Part shown: positions 44,501 through 51,507 of the stretch, piece after piece | Layout: each line of letters opens with the position of its first letter | Position numbering within the stretch: the stretch's first letter is position 1 | The notes under the pieces: model-generated | Databases searched by the model: none | What the model saw: only the letters and a program-made list of their open reading frames with translations | What the model was told of the DNA's origin: nothing | Position numbers and translations under genes: made by a program | Source: Luteimonas fraxinea | GTDB lineage: Bacteria > Pseudomonadota > Gammaproteobacteria > Xanthomonadales > Xanthomonadaceae | Direction of reading: 5' to 3' | DNA length: 64,000 nt | Assembly: GCF_021233355.1 (NCBI RefSeq) | Contig: NZ_CP089507.1 | Coordinates: 434,001 to 498,000, forward strand

Positions 44501-45459
44501 GTCGGCGCATCGAGACGCCAGTCGCCGTCCGCATGCGTCCAGTGCAAACGCGCGTTCGCACCTTCGAAGACGACCGTCGGCGCATCGCCGGCAGCGCGCG
44601 CCACATCGCCGGCGCGTTGCAGCGTCAGCGTGTCGAGTGCCACGTCGCCGGTGATCGCCTCGACCTTGCGCGCGCGCAGATCGATCCAGGCGGTCACGCG
44701 GCCATGGCCTTCGCGGATCGCCACGCCGCTGGGCGCGAGCAACGGCGACCACAGCTGCAGATCGTTGCGCGGCATCGCGACGTAGGCGCGGCCGTCGCCC
44801 TGCGCGCGCAGCAGTTCGAGGCGCAGATCCAGCGGCGCCGCGCCGGTATCGACCCAAGCACGCGCTGCAGCGCGCACGTGGCGGCGATCGACCTGCATGC
44901 GCAGATCCACGCGCGGCAGCGTGTGTGCGATCGACAGCGACGGCGCGTCGATCGTCAGCCGTGCATCGACGACCTGCAGCTCGCCCAGACCCTGCAGCGC
45001 GTCGAGCGGGTCGTCTTCGGCGTGGGCGGCGCCCGGCAGGCCGCGCACCTGCCAGCTGCCGTCGTCATTGCGCTGCAGCGTCAGCTCGATGCCGTGCAGC
45101 CGCAGTTCGGTCAGCGAGCGACCGGGCAGCAGACCCGAATACTGCGCGACCTGGATTTCGGCGGTGCCAATCGGCACCGCGGCAGCGGGATCGCCGATGC
45201 GCAGGCCGGTCACACGCAGCAGCGGACCGCGGCGCGTCCACGTCGCATCGAGCGTGTCGAACGCGACCGGACGCCCGGCGCGCTCGCTGAGCCACGACGC
45301 CACCGTCTGCGGATTGCGCTCCAGCCACGGCAGCGCGACCTGCGCGGCGACCACCGCGACCAGCGCCATCGTCACCAGCACCGCGGCGACGAGATACCAC
45401 GCGCTGCGCCGCACGCGGTGCAGGCGCGTTGCCCAGGCCGCGGTCACGCGCGTGCCCAT
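41563..45459 (-). CDS. yhdP: YhdP-family AsmA-like envelope protein
   Basis: A 1298-residue protein anchored by one N-terminal membrane helix (~20-43), with a very long periplasmic beta-rich region. This matches YhdP (DUF3971/AsmA_2-like), one of the AsmA-family bridges implicated in moving phospholipids to the outer membrane in E. coli. Landmarks are TVASWLSERAGRPVAFDTLDATW near the N-terminus and a C-terminal block including VEPGAGRVLGLLSVAELPRRL and RDFFSKGFGFNRIAGDIRFG. It lies between rng and tldD, the same neighbourhood as in many gammaproteobacteria. Confidence 0.92.
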   Translation of the reverse strand: MGTRVTAAWATRLHRVRRSAWYLVAAVLVTMALVAVVAAQVALPWLERNPQTVASWLSERAGRPVAFDTLDATWTRRGPLLRVTGLRIGDPAAAVPIGTAEIQVAQYSGLLPGRSLTELRLHGIELTLQRNDDGSWQVRGLPGAAHAEDDPLDALQGLGELQVVDARLTIDAPSLSIAHTLPRVDLRMQVDRRHVRAAARAWVDTGAAPLDLRLELLRAQGDGRAYVAMPRNDLQLWSPLLAPSGVAIREGHGRVTAWIDLRARKVEAITGDVALDTLTLQRAGDVARAAGDAPTVVFEGANARLHWTHADGDWRLDAPTLRVTQQSSEQVLDGLVLAGGQHWAMHAGRVEVAPLIALAALGDGVTPSLRAWLQAAAPHAVLSDVDFAARAGGPVRVSARIEDFGFSPVADRPGLHGLGGTLLGDGQGVVFRPDPDARLVFDWPSGFGVPHPLRLDGEIAGWRDGGAWRVQTPGLRVEGEGYAADARGGLSFEGDGTRPRLDLAADVDAAQIPVAKKFWVRHTMPVAAREWLDMALVAGTVRNGRGIVAGDLDDWPFGVEDGKDRRGVFFAEGDIADATIRFQDEWPAMTKLGGHVRFINDGFRLEPSTGELVGVPLRDVVAGIRNYGQTPVEVAATAQADAKQLLALLRQSPFQAAHAETLDALDVVGPAHVAVSVAAGHGEPMRLDGEVKLEGVAMRESRFDLAFEHVRGAVAFDQTGFHADALEAHQDGQAGTLALRAGVGHVRQRSNAFEGELDMPLDANALLARAPDLAWLRPHVGGRAPWQVQVAVPNAPAGEGVPAAQLLLRSDLVGTTLRLPAPLDKPAGRALRTTIEAPLPFGTGDVLVGFGNQLALRARTSGARAGIRVDMGRARVEAAAPAAGIVVFGRTPVVDVFDWIGLKGAGGDGDGLALQQVDVTTADLRLAGGRLGQTRITAARRDAGTDLRLDGAALAGDVRIPDTDGAPVAIALQRLHWPAPASKPDAVAIAAPNAPVIARVPASTPVDDTLDPASVPPIQLVIDDLRYGAVVLGSVDAASRRIPGGLAVDRLQVRAPDHRIDVTGRWTGRGTAARTAFQADVESENFGRLASGLGFAGSIVGGQGRVDFDAAWPGAPNAFQVARLEGAMKIALRDGQLVEVEPGAGRVLGLLSVAELPRRLMLDFRDFFSKGFGFNRIAGDIRFGNGTARGDNLVIDGPAAEIRIRGSADLAARTHDQDIEVLPKTGNLLPAVGALTLGPVGAAVGAVANAVLRKPLAEMGARNYHVSGPWQDPKVDVVERRDAAQPATPPSTRPQSAN

Positions 45460-45498
45460 CCGGCGTGCGCGGGATGCGCGGTCCGCCTGCGGTGGATC

Positions 45499-47019
45499 TC
45501 AGAGCAGCACAACGTCGAACTGTTCCTGCAGGTACTGATCGTCGGACTGGAAGCGGATCGACTTGCCGAGAAATTCCTCCAGCTCGACGACCGCCGCCGA
45601 CTCTTCGTCAGTGATCGTCGACACGACCTTGGGCGAGGCGATCACCAGCAGGCGATCGGCCTCGAACTGGCGCACCGCGCGCACGATCTCGCGGAAGATT
45701 TCGTAGGTCACGGTCTCGATCGTCTTGACGATGCCGCGGCCGTTGCACGCCGTACAGGCCTCACCGAGCTGGCGCTCAAGACTCTCAACCGTGCGCTTGC
45801 GCGTCATCTCCACCAGACCCAGCGGCGAGAAGTCGTAGACCGTCGTCTTGGCGTGATCCTTGGACAGCGACTTCTCCAGCGTGCGCAACACCTGGCGCTT
45901 GTGTTCCGCGTCCACCATGTCGATGAAGTCAATGACGATGATGCCGCCCAGATTGCGCAGCCGCAGCTGGCGCGCGACGGCCTGCGCCGCCTCGAGATTG
46001 GTGCGGAACACCGTTTCCTCGAGATTGCGCTGGCCCAGGAACGAGCCGGTGTTGACGTCGACCGTGGTCATCGCCTCGGTCTGGTCGATCACCAGATAGC
46101 CGCCGGATTTCAGCGGCACGTCCTTCTTCAGCGCGCGCTGGATTTCGTCTTCCACGCCATACAGATCGAAGATCGGCCGTGTGCCGGTGTAGCACTCGAT
46201 GCGGTCGACCAGACGCGCCTGCTCGGCCGGACCCGGCGCCGGCAGGTACTGCGCGGCGAAGATGCAGAGTTTCTCGTAGGTATCGCGCGAATCGACCTTG
46301 ACCTTGTCGACGTCGCGGCGCATCAGGTCGCGGACCGCGCGCATCGGCAGCGTCAGATCCTCGTAGACCCGCGCGCCCACACGCGAATCGCCGGTGGTGT
46401 GTGCGATCAGCGCCCAGGCGCGCTGCAGGTAGGCGATGTCTTCGGCCAGCGCCTCGGCGCTCTGGCCTTCGGCATTCGTGCGCACGATGTAACCGTGGCC
46501 GCCGGTCGCCGCGGCGAGTTCGGAGACCAGCGTCTTCAAACGCGTGCGTTCGACGTCGTCCTCGATCCGCGCCGACACACCGACCACGCGCGATTGCGGC
46601 AGCAGCACGAGGTAGCGCGAGGGAATGCTGATCTGCATGGTCAGGCGCGCACCCTTGGTGCCGATCGGATCCTTGACCACCTGCACCACGATGTCCTGCC
46701 CGTCGCGCAGCAGTTCGGTGACCGGCAACGTCGGCGCGGTCGACGGGAACAGGCTGTCGCCGCCGCCGTCGCCATCGTTGCCGGTCTGCGGCGGCCGCAT
46801 CACGTCGTTGGCGTGCAGGAACGCCGCACGCTCCAGGCCGATGTCGACGAAGGCCGCCTGCATGCCCGGCATGACCCGCTGCACCTTGCCCTTGTAGATG
46901 TTGCCAACCACGCCGCGACGCCAGCCGCGTTCGATGTGCAGCTCCTGCAGCATGCCGTTTTCGACCACCGCCACGCGGGTCTCGCGCGGGGTCACGTTGA
47001 TCAGGATCTCTTCGGACAT
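45499..47019 (-). CDS. rng: Ribonuclease G
   Basis: RNase G is a 5'-end-sensing endoribonuclease of the RNase E family, acting in 16S rRNA 5' maturation and mRNA decay. The 506-residue protein lacks the long RNase E tail. It has an S1 domain near residues 35-120 (GNIYKGKVQRVMPGMQAAFVDIG). The catalytic aspartates lie in TVDVNTGSFLGQRNLEET and GIIVIDFIDMVDAEHK, and the zinc-link cysteines in CTACNGRG. It starts 7 bp after maf stops. Confidence 0.96.
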   Translation of the reverse strand: MSEEILINVTPRETRVAVVENGMLQELHIERGWRRGVVGNIYKGKVQRVMPGMQAAFVDIGLERAAFLHANDVMRPPQTGNDGDGGGDSLFPSTAPTLPVTELLRDGQDIVVQVVKDPIGTKGARLTMQISIPSRYLVLLPQSRVVGVSARIEDDVERTRLKTLVSELAAATGGHGYIVRTNAEGQSAEALAEDIAYLQRAWALIAHTTGDSRVGARVYEDLTLPMRAVRDLMRRDVDKVKVDSRDTYEKLCIFAAQYLPAPGPAEQARLVDRIECYTGTRPIFDLYGVEDEIQRALKKDVPLKSGGYLVIDQTEAMTTVDVNTGSFLGQRNLEETVFRTNLEAAQAVARQLRLRNLGGIIVIDFIDMVDAEHKRQVLRTLEKSLSKDHAKTTVYDFSPLGLVEMTRKRTVESLERQLGEACTACNGRGIVKTIETVTYEIFREIVRAVRQFEADRLLVIASPKVVSTITDEESAAVVELEEFLGKSIRFQSDDQYLQEQFDVVLL

Positions 47020-47026
47020 GTCCGTG

Positions 47027-47635
47027 TCACGCCTTGTGGTCGTGGATGGCGAAGGGCTGCGGTTGCAGTCCGAAGATCCGCAGCAGCGCCGCGGTCTGTT
47101 GCAGCGGCAGTCCGATCACGCCCGAGTGGCTGCCGGCCATGCGTACGACGAACAGTTCCGCGCCGCCCTGGATCGCATACGCGCCGGCCTTGCCGTGCGG
47201 CTCGCCGCTGGCGACGTAGGCCGCGATGGTGTCGGCGTCGAGCGCGTCGAAGGTGACTTCGGTGACGACGGTCGCCTCGGCCTGCCGGCCGGCAGCGGCC
47301 AGCACGACGGCCGAGATCACCTGGTGCGTGCAGCCCGACAGCGCCTGCAGCATGCGGATCGCGTCGGCGTCGTCGCGCGGCTTGCCGAACACCACGCCGT
47401 CGAGCACGACTTCGGTGTCGGCGCCGAGCACGATGGCGTCGCCCGGTTCGCCGGATTCGGCGAGCGCCTGCAGCCCGGCGCTCGCCTTGTCGGCGGCCAC
47501 GCGCAGCACGTAATCGGCAGCGGATTCGCCGGGATCCTGGACCTCGGGCACATCGACATCGACCCGCCCGAAGGGCAGTCCGAGACGGGCCAGAAGATCG
47601 CGGCGGCGGGGGGATTGCGAAGCCAGATGCAGCAT
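47027..47635 (-). CDS. maf: Maf-family nucleoside triphosphate pyrophosphatase
   Basis: Maf proteins hydrolyse non-canonical or pyrimidine NTPs to NMP. The 202-residue protein begins [18 protein letters not shown]. It has [17 protein letters not shown] and an [12 protein letters not shown] segment near residue 150; the YhdE-type (dTTP/UTP) branch is likely from its position beside rng. The ATG at 47635 is preceded by TATCCT with a six-base gap and no Shine-Dalgarno sequence. It heads the maf-rng-yhdP-tldD unit. Confidence 0.94.
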   Translation of the reverse strand: MLHLASQSPRRRDLLARLGLPFGRVDVDVPEVQDPGESAADYVLRVAADKASAGLQALAESGEPGDAIVLGADTEVVLDGVVFGKPRDDADAIRMLQALSGCTHQVISAVVLAAAGRQAEATVVTEVTFDALDADTIAAYVASGEPHGKAGAYAIQGGAELFVVRMAGSHSGVIGLPLQQTAALLRIFGLQPQPFAIHDHKA

Positions 47636-47641
47636 CCGGAA

Positions 47642-47647
47642 AGGATA
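47642..47647 (-). promoter_or_regulatory. Candidate -10 element giving a leaderless maf transcript
   Basis: On the minus strand TATCCT is followed by TTCCGG and then the maf ATG at 47635. This is identical in hexamer and spacing to the yjgA case. No ribosome-binding site is visible. Confidence 0.5.
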
Positions 47648-47754
47648 CCGTGCGAGCGGTGTCCGACCGCCGGCTGAATCTGCGTAACCCCGGGCCGGCT
47701 CACGGGCCGTTCACCGGTGCGTGACGACCCTTGTTCATCTCAACGGAGCCTCGA

Positions 47755-48486
47755 ATGCACCTGATCCCCCGCCCCCTGCTGCTCGCCTGCGGCCTCGCCC
47801 TCGGAACCCTGACGATGACCGCCAGCGCCCAGCCCGCCACGCACCACGCCGCGCCGAGTGACGGCACGCTGCTGTCGATTTCCGCGCAGGCCGAAGCGAG
47901 CCGCGCGCCAGATATCGCCACGCTTTCGACCGGCGTCGTGACCCAGGCCGCAGACGCCAACGCCGCGATGCGCGCCAACGCCGAGCAGATGTCCAAGCTG
48001 ATGGGCGCGATCAAGACCGCCGGCATCGCCGAGCGCGACGTGCAGACCTCGGGCATCAACCTCAGCCCGCAGTACCGCTACGCCGAGAACCAGCCGCCGG
48101 TGATCACCGGCTACCAGGCCAGCAACACGGTCAACCTCAAGGTCCGCGACATCGGCAAGCTCGGCCAGGTGCTCGACGCGCTTGTCGCCAGCGGCGCCAA
48201 CCAGATCAACGGTCCGACGTTCGAGATCGAGGACGCCGAAGGCGTGCAGGATCTGGCACGCGCCGACGCGCTGAAGAAGGCGCAGGCCCGCGCCGAGGTC
48301 TACGCGGCGTCGCTGGGCATGCGCGTGCGCCGCATCGTCAGCATCAGCGAAGGCGGCGGATTCCAGCCGCCGCGCCCGATGATGGCGATGCGCGCCATGG
48401 CCGACAGCGCGCCGGCCACGTCGGTTTCACCCGGCGAAACCACGCTGTCCGCCAATCTCGACGTCGTTTTCGAACTGGGACGCTGA
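47755..48486 (+). CDS. Periplasmic SIMPL (DUF541) domain protein
   Basis: A 243-residue secreted protein with a signal peptide (MHLIPRPLLLACGLALGTLTM...ASAQ) followed by one SIMPL/DUF541 domain. The domain shows GTLLSISAQAEASRAPDIATL, the long helix AADANAAMRANAEQMSKLM, then TSGINLSPQYRY and LKKAQARAEVYAASLGMRV. Family members such as E. coli YggE are linked to oxidative stress, but no biochemical role is established. GGAG precedes ATG 47755. A 57-residue gene starts one base after its stop. Confidence 0.9.
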   Translation: MHLIPRPLLLACGLALGTLTMTASAQPATHHAAPSDGTLLSISAQAEASRAPDIATLSTGVVTQAADANAAMRANAEQMSKLMGAIKTAGIAERDVQTSGINLSPQYRYAENQPPVITGYQASNTVNLKVRDIGKLGQVLDALVASGANQINGPTFEIEDAEGVQDLARADALKKAQARAEVYAASLGMRVRRIVSISEGGGFQPPRPMMAMRAMADSAPATSVSPGETTLSANLDVVFELGR

Positions 48487-48487
48487 C

Positions 48488-48661
48488 ATGAGCCAGAACA
48501 GGACCACCCCCGAACCGCCGGTCAAGCCCGGCCAGAATCCCGGCTACTCGGAGAAGAACCCGACCGACAAGGGCGACGCCCAGCAGCCGGCCGATACCGG
48601 CGAGCACAATCCGGACGAAGGCGGCCTCGACCGCGAGCCGGAGAGCATGCCGGAGGACTGA
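48488..48661 (+). CDS. 57-residue hydrophilic protein, coupled to the SIMPL gene
   Basis: An ATG one base after the SIMPL stop opens a 57-residue frame that ends at TGA just before a perfect hairpin terminator, so it fits a two-gene operon. The product is highly polar and Pro/Glu/Asp/Gly-rich, with segments PEPPVKPGQNPGYSEKNP and GEHNPDEGGLDREPES, no hydrophobic stretch and probably no stable fold. I recognise no family. The coupling, the terminator placement and GC-rich third codon positions support translation. Confidence 0.6.
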   Translation: MSQNRTTPEPPVKPGQNPGYSEKNPTDKGDAQQPADTGEHNPDEGGLDREPESMPED

Positions 48662-48681
48662 ATCTCCGCAATCGACTGCAC

Positions 48682-48712
48682 CGACAGGGCCCGCCATGTG
48701 CGGGCCCTGTCG
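48682..48712 (+). terminator. Hairpin terminator after the SIMPL operon
   Basis: A perfect 13-bp stem, CGACAGGGCCCGC (48682-48694) with GCGGGCCCTGTCG (48700-48712), loop CATGT. It begins 20 bases after the stop of the 57-residue gene. The following T-run is weak (TGTCC). Confidence 0.7.
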
Positions 48713-49010
48713 TGTCCGGATGCGGATCGCCGATCGGATTACGCAATGACCGCGTCGCCAAGCGATGTGGCGCGACGTGAACCCACAAAGAGGGATGGGC
48801 GCCGCAAAACCCATCACCTGTGATCACAGCTCAAACGCACCGCCAATCCCGCGCACGCCTCCGTTCGTCGGGCAGGTCTTGTCGAGATGCCGCAATCGGC
48901 GCAGGTTCGAAGCGAACGATGCGACGGCGCGGCTGGCCTTCGACCCCATGGCCACCGCTGCCACGTTGACGCTTCCACGGGCCGTCCGGCCCGCACACAG
49001 GAGGTGGTGC
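48713..49010 (+). other. Region upstream of the TonB-like gene with two palindromes
   Basis: The terminator-to-start part of a ~350-bp gap with no supported gene. It contains the inverted repeat GATGGG (48794-48799) with CCCATC (48810-48815) and, just after it, the perfect 12-bp palindrome CTGTGATCACAG (48818-48829). These may be operator sites for the TonB-like gene, but they lie ~180 bases before its start and no promoter is clear. Confidence 0.35.
48999..49004 (+). promoter_or_regulatory. Ribosome-binding site fixing the TonB-like start
   Basis: AGGAGG lies six bases before ATG 49011. It rules out longer in-frame starts further upstream, which have no such signal. Confidence 0.7.
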
Positions 49011-49703
49011 ATGGTGCTGCAGCCCATTGGTCCCCGCATGCGCGGACCCGTCCACGAACCGTCGCGTCCCGATGCCGTGCGCATCGTCGGACTCAGCGGC
49101 ACCCTCGCCCTCAACGCGATGCTGTTCATGGTCCTGCTGGTGCCGGCCAGTCGCGATGCGCTCGACTACGCTTTGCCGGAGCGCAAGCAGGAGTTCGAGT
49201 GGATCACCCCGCCCGCGCCGAAACCCGAACTGCCGCCCGAACGTGTCGAGGTGGTGCAACCGCGCAGCACGCCATCGCCGGTCGTGCCGCAACGGACGCT
49301 GCCGCGGATCGCGCCGGCCGATGCCGCAGTCGTCGTCGATTCGGGCACCCTGCCCGCGCTGCCGGCATTCGAAGGCCCGCCAGTCGACGTCGCGCCGACC
49401 GTGATCGACACCACGCCGATGTCCGGCATCGCCCTGCAGTACGCGAGCGCTCCCGCGCCCGACTATCCGCGTGCGGCGCTGACGGCGGGTGCCGAGGGCG
49501 TGGTGTTGCTGGAAGTCCACGTCGGCATCGACGGTCGCCCGATGGACGTGCGCATCCACCACAGCAGCGGCAACCGCGACCTCGATCGTGCCGCCCTTCG
49601 CCACGTGCAGCGGATGTGGACCTTCCAGCCGGCGATGCGTGACGGCGTGCCGGTGGAGGCGATCGGGCTGGTGCCGATCGCGTTCAATCTGTCGCGGGGG
49701 TGA
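49011..49703 (+). CDS. TonB-like energy transducer protein
   Basis: A 230-residue protein with the TonB layout: a short cytoplasmic N-terminus, a single hydrophobic anchor (~30-47, TLALNAMLFMVLLVPAS), a Pro-rich periplasmic spacer (PPAPKPELPPERVEVVQP) and a C-terminal TonB domain. That domain shows PDYPRAALTAGAEGVVLLEVHV, GRPMDVRIHHSSGNRDLDRAA and WTFQPAMRDG. Such proteins pass proton-motive energy from ExbBD to outer-membrane receptors. No exbB/exbD or receptor gene is adjacent, so it is probably one of several TonB paralogues. Confidence 0.88.
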   Translation: MVLQPIGPRMRGPVHEPSRPDAVRIVGLSGTLALNAMLFMVLLVPASRDALDYALPERKQEFEWITPPAPKPELPPERVEVVQPRSTPSPVVPQRTLPRIAPADAAVVVDSGTLPALPAFEGPPVDVAPTVIDTTPMSGIALQYASAPAPDYPRAALTAGAEGVVLLEVHVGIDGRPMDVRIHHSSGNRDLDRAALRHVQRMWTFQPAMRDGVPVEAIGLVPIAFNLSRG

Positions 49704-49715
49704 AGCGGAGGCTGT

Positions 49716-49743
49716 CCCGTCACTCGCAGGTTGGGGTGACGGG
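49716..49743. terminator. Hairpin between the convergent TonB-like and rlmH genes
   Basis: CCCGTCAC (49716-49723) pairs with GTGACGGG (49736-49743) across a 12-base loop, 13 bases after the TonB-like stop. There is no T-run, so termination is only possible. Confidence 0.4.
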
Positions 49744-49872
49744 CTGCGCCGGCAGTCGCGCGGCCAGAGGGCCCGGACGCGGCCTTTCAGGCCTCACCGT
49801 GATTGCGTGCAGGCCGCTGTCGCATCGGAAGTCGATCGGCTGCGACTGGAGCCAGCTCGGTCCAGCGTGGCC

Positions 49873-50343
49873 TCAGGCCCGGTGATACGGATGATTCGCC
49901 AGCATCGCCGCAGCGCGATACACCTGCTCGGCCAGCACCAGGCGCACCAGCATGTGCGGCAGCGTCAGCGGGCCGAGTGACCAGCGCTCGTCGGCACGCG
50001 CGAGAACATCCGGGGCGTGGCCTTCCGGCCCACCGATCAGAAACGCGAGATCGCGCCCCTGCATGCGCCAGTGTTCGAGACGATGCGCAAGGTCTTCCGA
50101 GGAATGCAGACGGCCGCGGCCATCAAGCGCCACCACCAGCGCGTCGCGCGGTATGGCGGCAAGTACGCGCGTGCCTTCATCGGACATCGCGCGCATGGTA
50201 TCGCGGCCCTTGCCGCGCAGGCCGGGCTCGATTTCGATCAGATCCAGCGGCAGCCAGTGCGACAGCCGCTTGCGGTACTCGGCGAACCCTTCGGCCACCC
50301 AGGCGGGGGCGCGTTCGCCGACGGCGATCAGTTTCGCTTTCAT
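49873..50343 (-). CDS. rlmH: 23S rRNA pseudouridine-1915 N3-methyltransferase RlmH
   Basis: RlmH is the SPOUT methyltransferase that methylates pseudouridine 1915 in 23S rRNA helix 69. The 156-residue protein begins MKAKLIAVGERAPAWVAEG. It contains FLIGGPEGHAPDVLARAD (SAM-binding knot) and the C-terminal LPHMLVRLVLAEQVYRA followed by NHPYHRA. It is the last gene of leuS-lptE-holA-nadD-rsfS-rlmH. Confidence 0.97.
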   Translation of the reverse strand: MKAKLIAVGERAPAWVAEGFAEYRKRLSHWLPLDLIEIEPGLRGKGRDTMRAMSDEGTRVLAAIPRDALVVALDGRGRLHSSEDLAHRLEHWRMQGRDLAFLIGGPEGHAPDVLARADERWSLGPLTLPHMLVRLVLAEQVYRAAAMLANHPYHRA

Positions 50344-50396
50344 GTCGCCCGGCTCATCACACACTGCGCCCCGGCGAATTTGCCGGGACGCCGCGA

Positions 50397-50810
50397 TCAG
50401 GCATCGCGACGCGGACCGCGCTCGTCTTCCGGTGGCTGGTCGCCGACGGTCCACAGACGCTCGAGCGCATAGAACTCGCGCACGCGCGGCAGCATGACGT
50501 GGACGACGACGTCGCCCAGGTCGACGAGCACCCACTCGGCTTCGCGCTCGCCTTCGACGCCGAGCGGCTGGCAACCCAGCTTCTTGGCGTGCTTGACGAC
50601 TTCGTCGGCGATCGACTTGACGTGGCGGCTGGACGTGCCTGACGCGATGACCATGAAATCGCAGACGCTGCTGCGGCCACGCACGTCGATGTCGATGACG
50701 TCGACGGCCTTGATTTCTGCGACGGCCGCGCGGGCCACTTCGAGCAGCGCATCCGGGGACGGCGGCGGCTCGGGCAGGCGGGTCTTGATGACGTGTGCGG
50801 GATTGGACAA
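50397..50810 (-). CDS. rsfS: Ribosomal silencing factor RsfS
   Basis: RsfS (RsfA/Iojap family) binds L14 on the 50S subunit and blocks subunit joining under starvation. The 137-residue protein shows VIDIDVRGRSSVCDFMVIAS, GTSSRHVKSIADEVVKHAKK, GVEGEREAEWVLVDLGDVVV and REFYALERLW. No ATG lies upstream of the conserved region; TTG 50810 gives (M)SNPAHVIKTRLPEPPPSP and is 28 bp after nadD stops, so it is the best start. It has no clear ribosome-binding site. Confidence 0.93.
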   Translation of the reverse strand: MSNPAHVIKTRLPEPPPSPDALLEVARAAVAEIKAVDVIDIDVRGRSSVCDFMVIASGTSSRHVKSIADEVVKHAKKLGCQPLGVEGEREAEWVLVDLGDVVVHVMLPRVREFYALERLWTVGDQPPEDERGPRRDA

Positions 50811-50838
50811 AGGTCTGGCTCGGAAAGTGCGGCGGAAA

Positions 50839-51498
50839 TTATAGCGGAGCGCGGGCCGCCGCCCCGTACAACCCCTTCTCGTGGATGAATGCGGCCACCG
50901 CGGGGGGCAGCTGACCACCCGTTGGGACGCCTGCCGAGAGCTGGGCGCGGATCGCGGTTGCCGAGACGTGGGACAGCGGCTGGTGCAGCCGTAGCACCCG
51001 TCCTGCAGGCTGCGATTGCAGATCCGCGGCCTCGCGGGTCCAGCGATTCTGCAGCGCAGCGGCGAGCTCGGCCGGCAATTCCGCGTCGAGCGCACTGCCC
51101 GGCCGTTCGGCGATCACCAGATGCGCGAGTCCGAACAGATCGCGCCAGCGGTGCCAGCCTGGCAGACCGAGCAGGCTGTCGGCGCCGACCAGCCAGGCCA
51201 GCGGCGTCGACGGGCCGATTTCGCTGCGCAGCTCGGCGAGTGTGTCGACGGTGTAACTGCGGCCCTGACGCTCCAGTTCGCGGCGATCGAGCACAAGGCC
51301 CGGCACGCCGTCGATCGCCAGCGCGACCATCGTCGCGCGCGTCGCGCCGTCGGCGCCGGGGGGCGCGCGATGCGGCGGATCGCCTGTCGGCATCAGATGG
51401 ACTGTGCACGCCAGCGCATCGCGCGCGGCGCAGGCGATCGCCAGATGCCCGTTGTGGATCGGATCGAAAGTGCCGCCGTAGACGAGGTGCAGCGCCAT
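50839..51498 (-). CDS. nadD: Nicotinate-nucleotide adenylyltransferase
   Basis: NadD makes nicotinic acid adenine dinucleotide from NaMN and ATP in NAD synthesis. The 219-residue protein has the nucleotidyltransferase motif YGGTFDPIHNGHLAIA at the N-terminus, VLDRRELERQGRSYTVDTL, WLVGADSLLGLPGWHRW and the C-terminal SHVSATAIRAQL (ISSTxIR-like). It follows holA after 9 bp. Confidence 0.96.
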   Translation of the reverse strand: MALHLVYGGTFDPIHNGHLAIACAARDALACTVHLMPTGDPPHRAPPGADGATRATMVALAIDGVPGLVLDRRELERQGRSYTVDTLAELRSEIGPSTPLAWLVGADSLLGLPGWHRWRDLFGLAHLVIAERPGSALDAELPAELAAALQNRWTREAADLQSQPAGRVLRLHQPLSHVSATAIRAQLSAGVPTGGQLPPAVAAFIHEKGLYGAAARAPL

Positions 51499-51507
51499 CG
51501 CAGCCGG

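Noticed and set aside
48818..48829. Reading CTGTGATCACAG as a CRP/Clp operator
   Set aside because: The half-sites abut with no six-base spacer, unlike the GTGA-N6-TCAC form; kept only as an unexplained palindrome.
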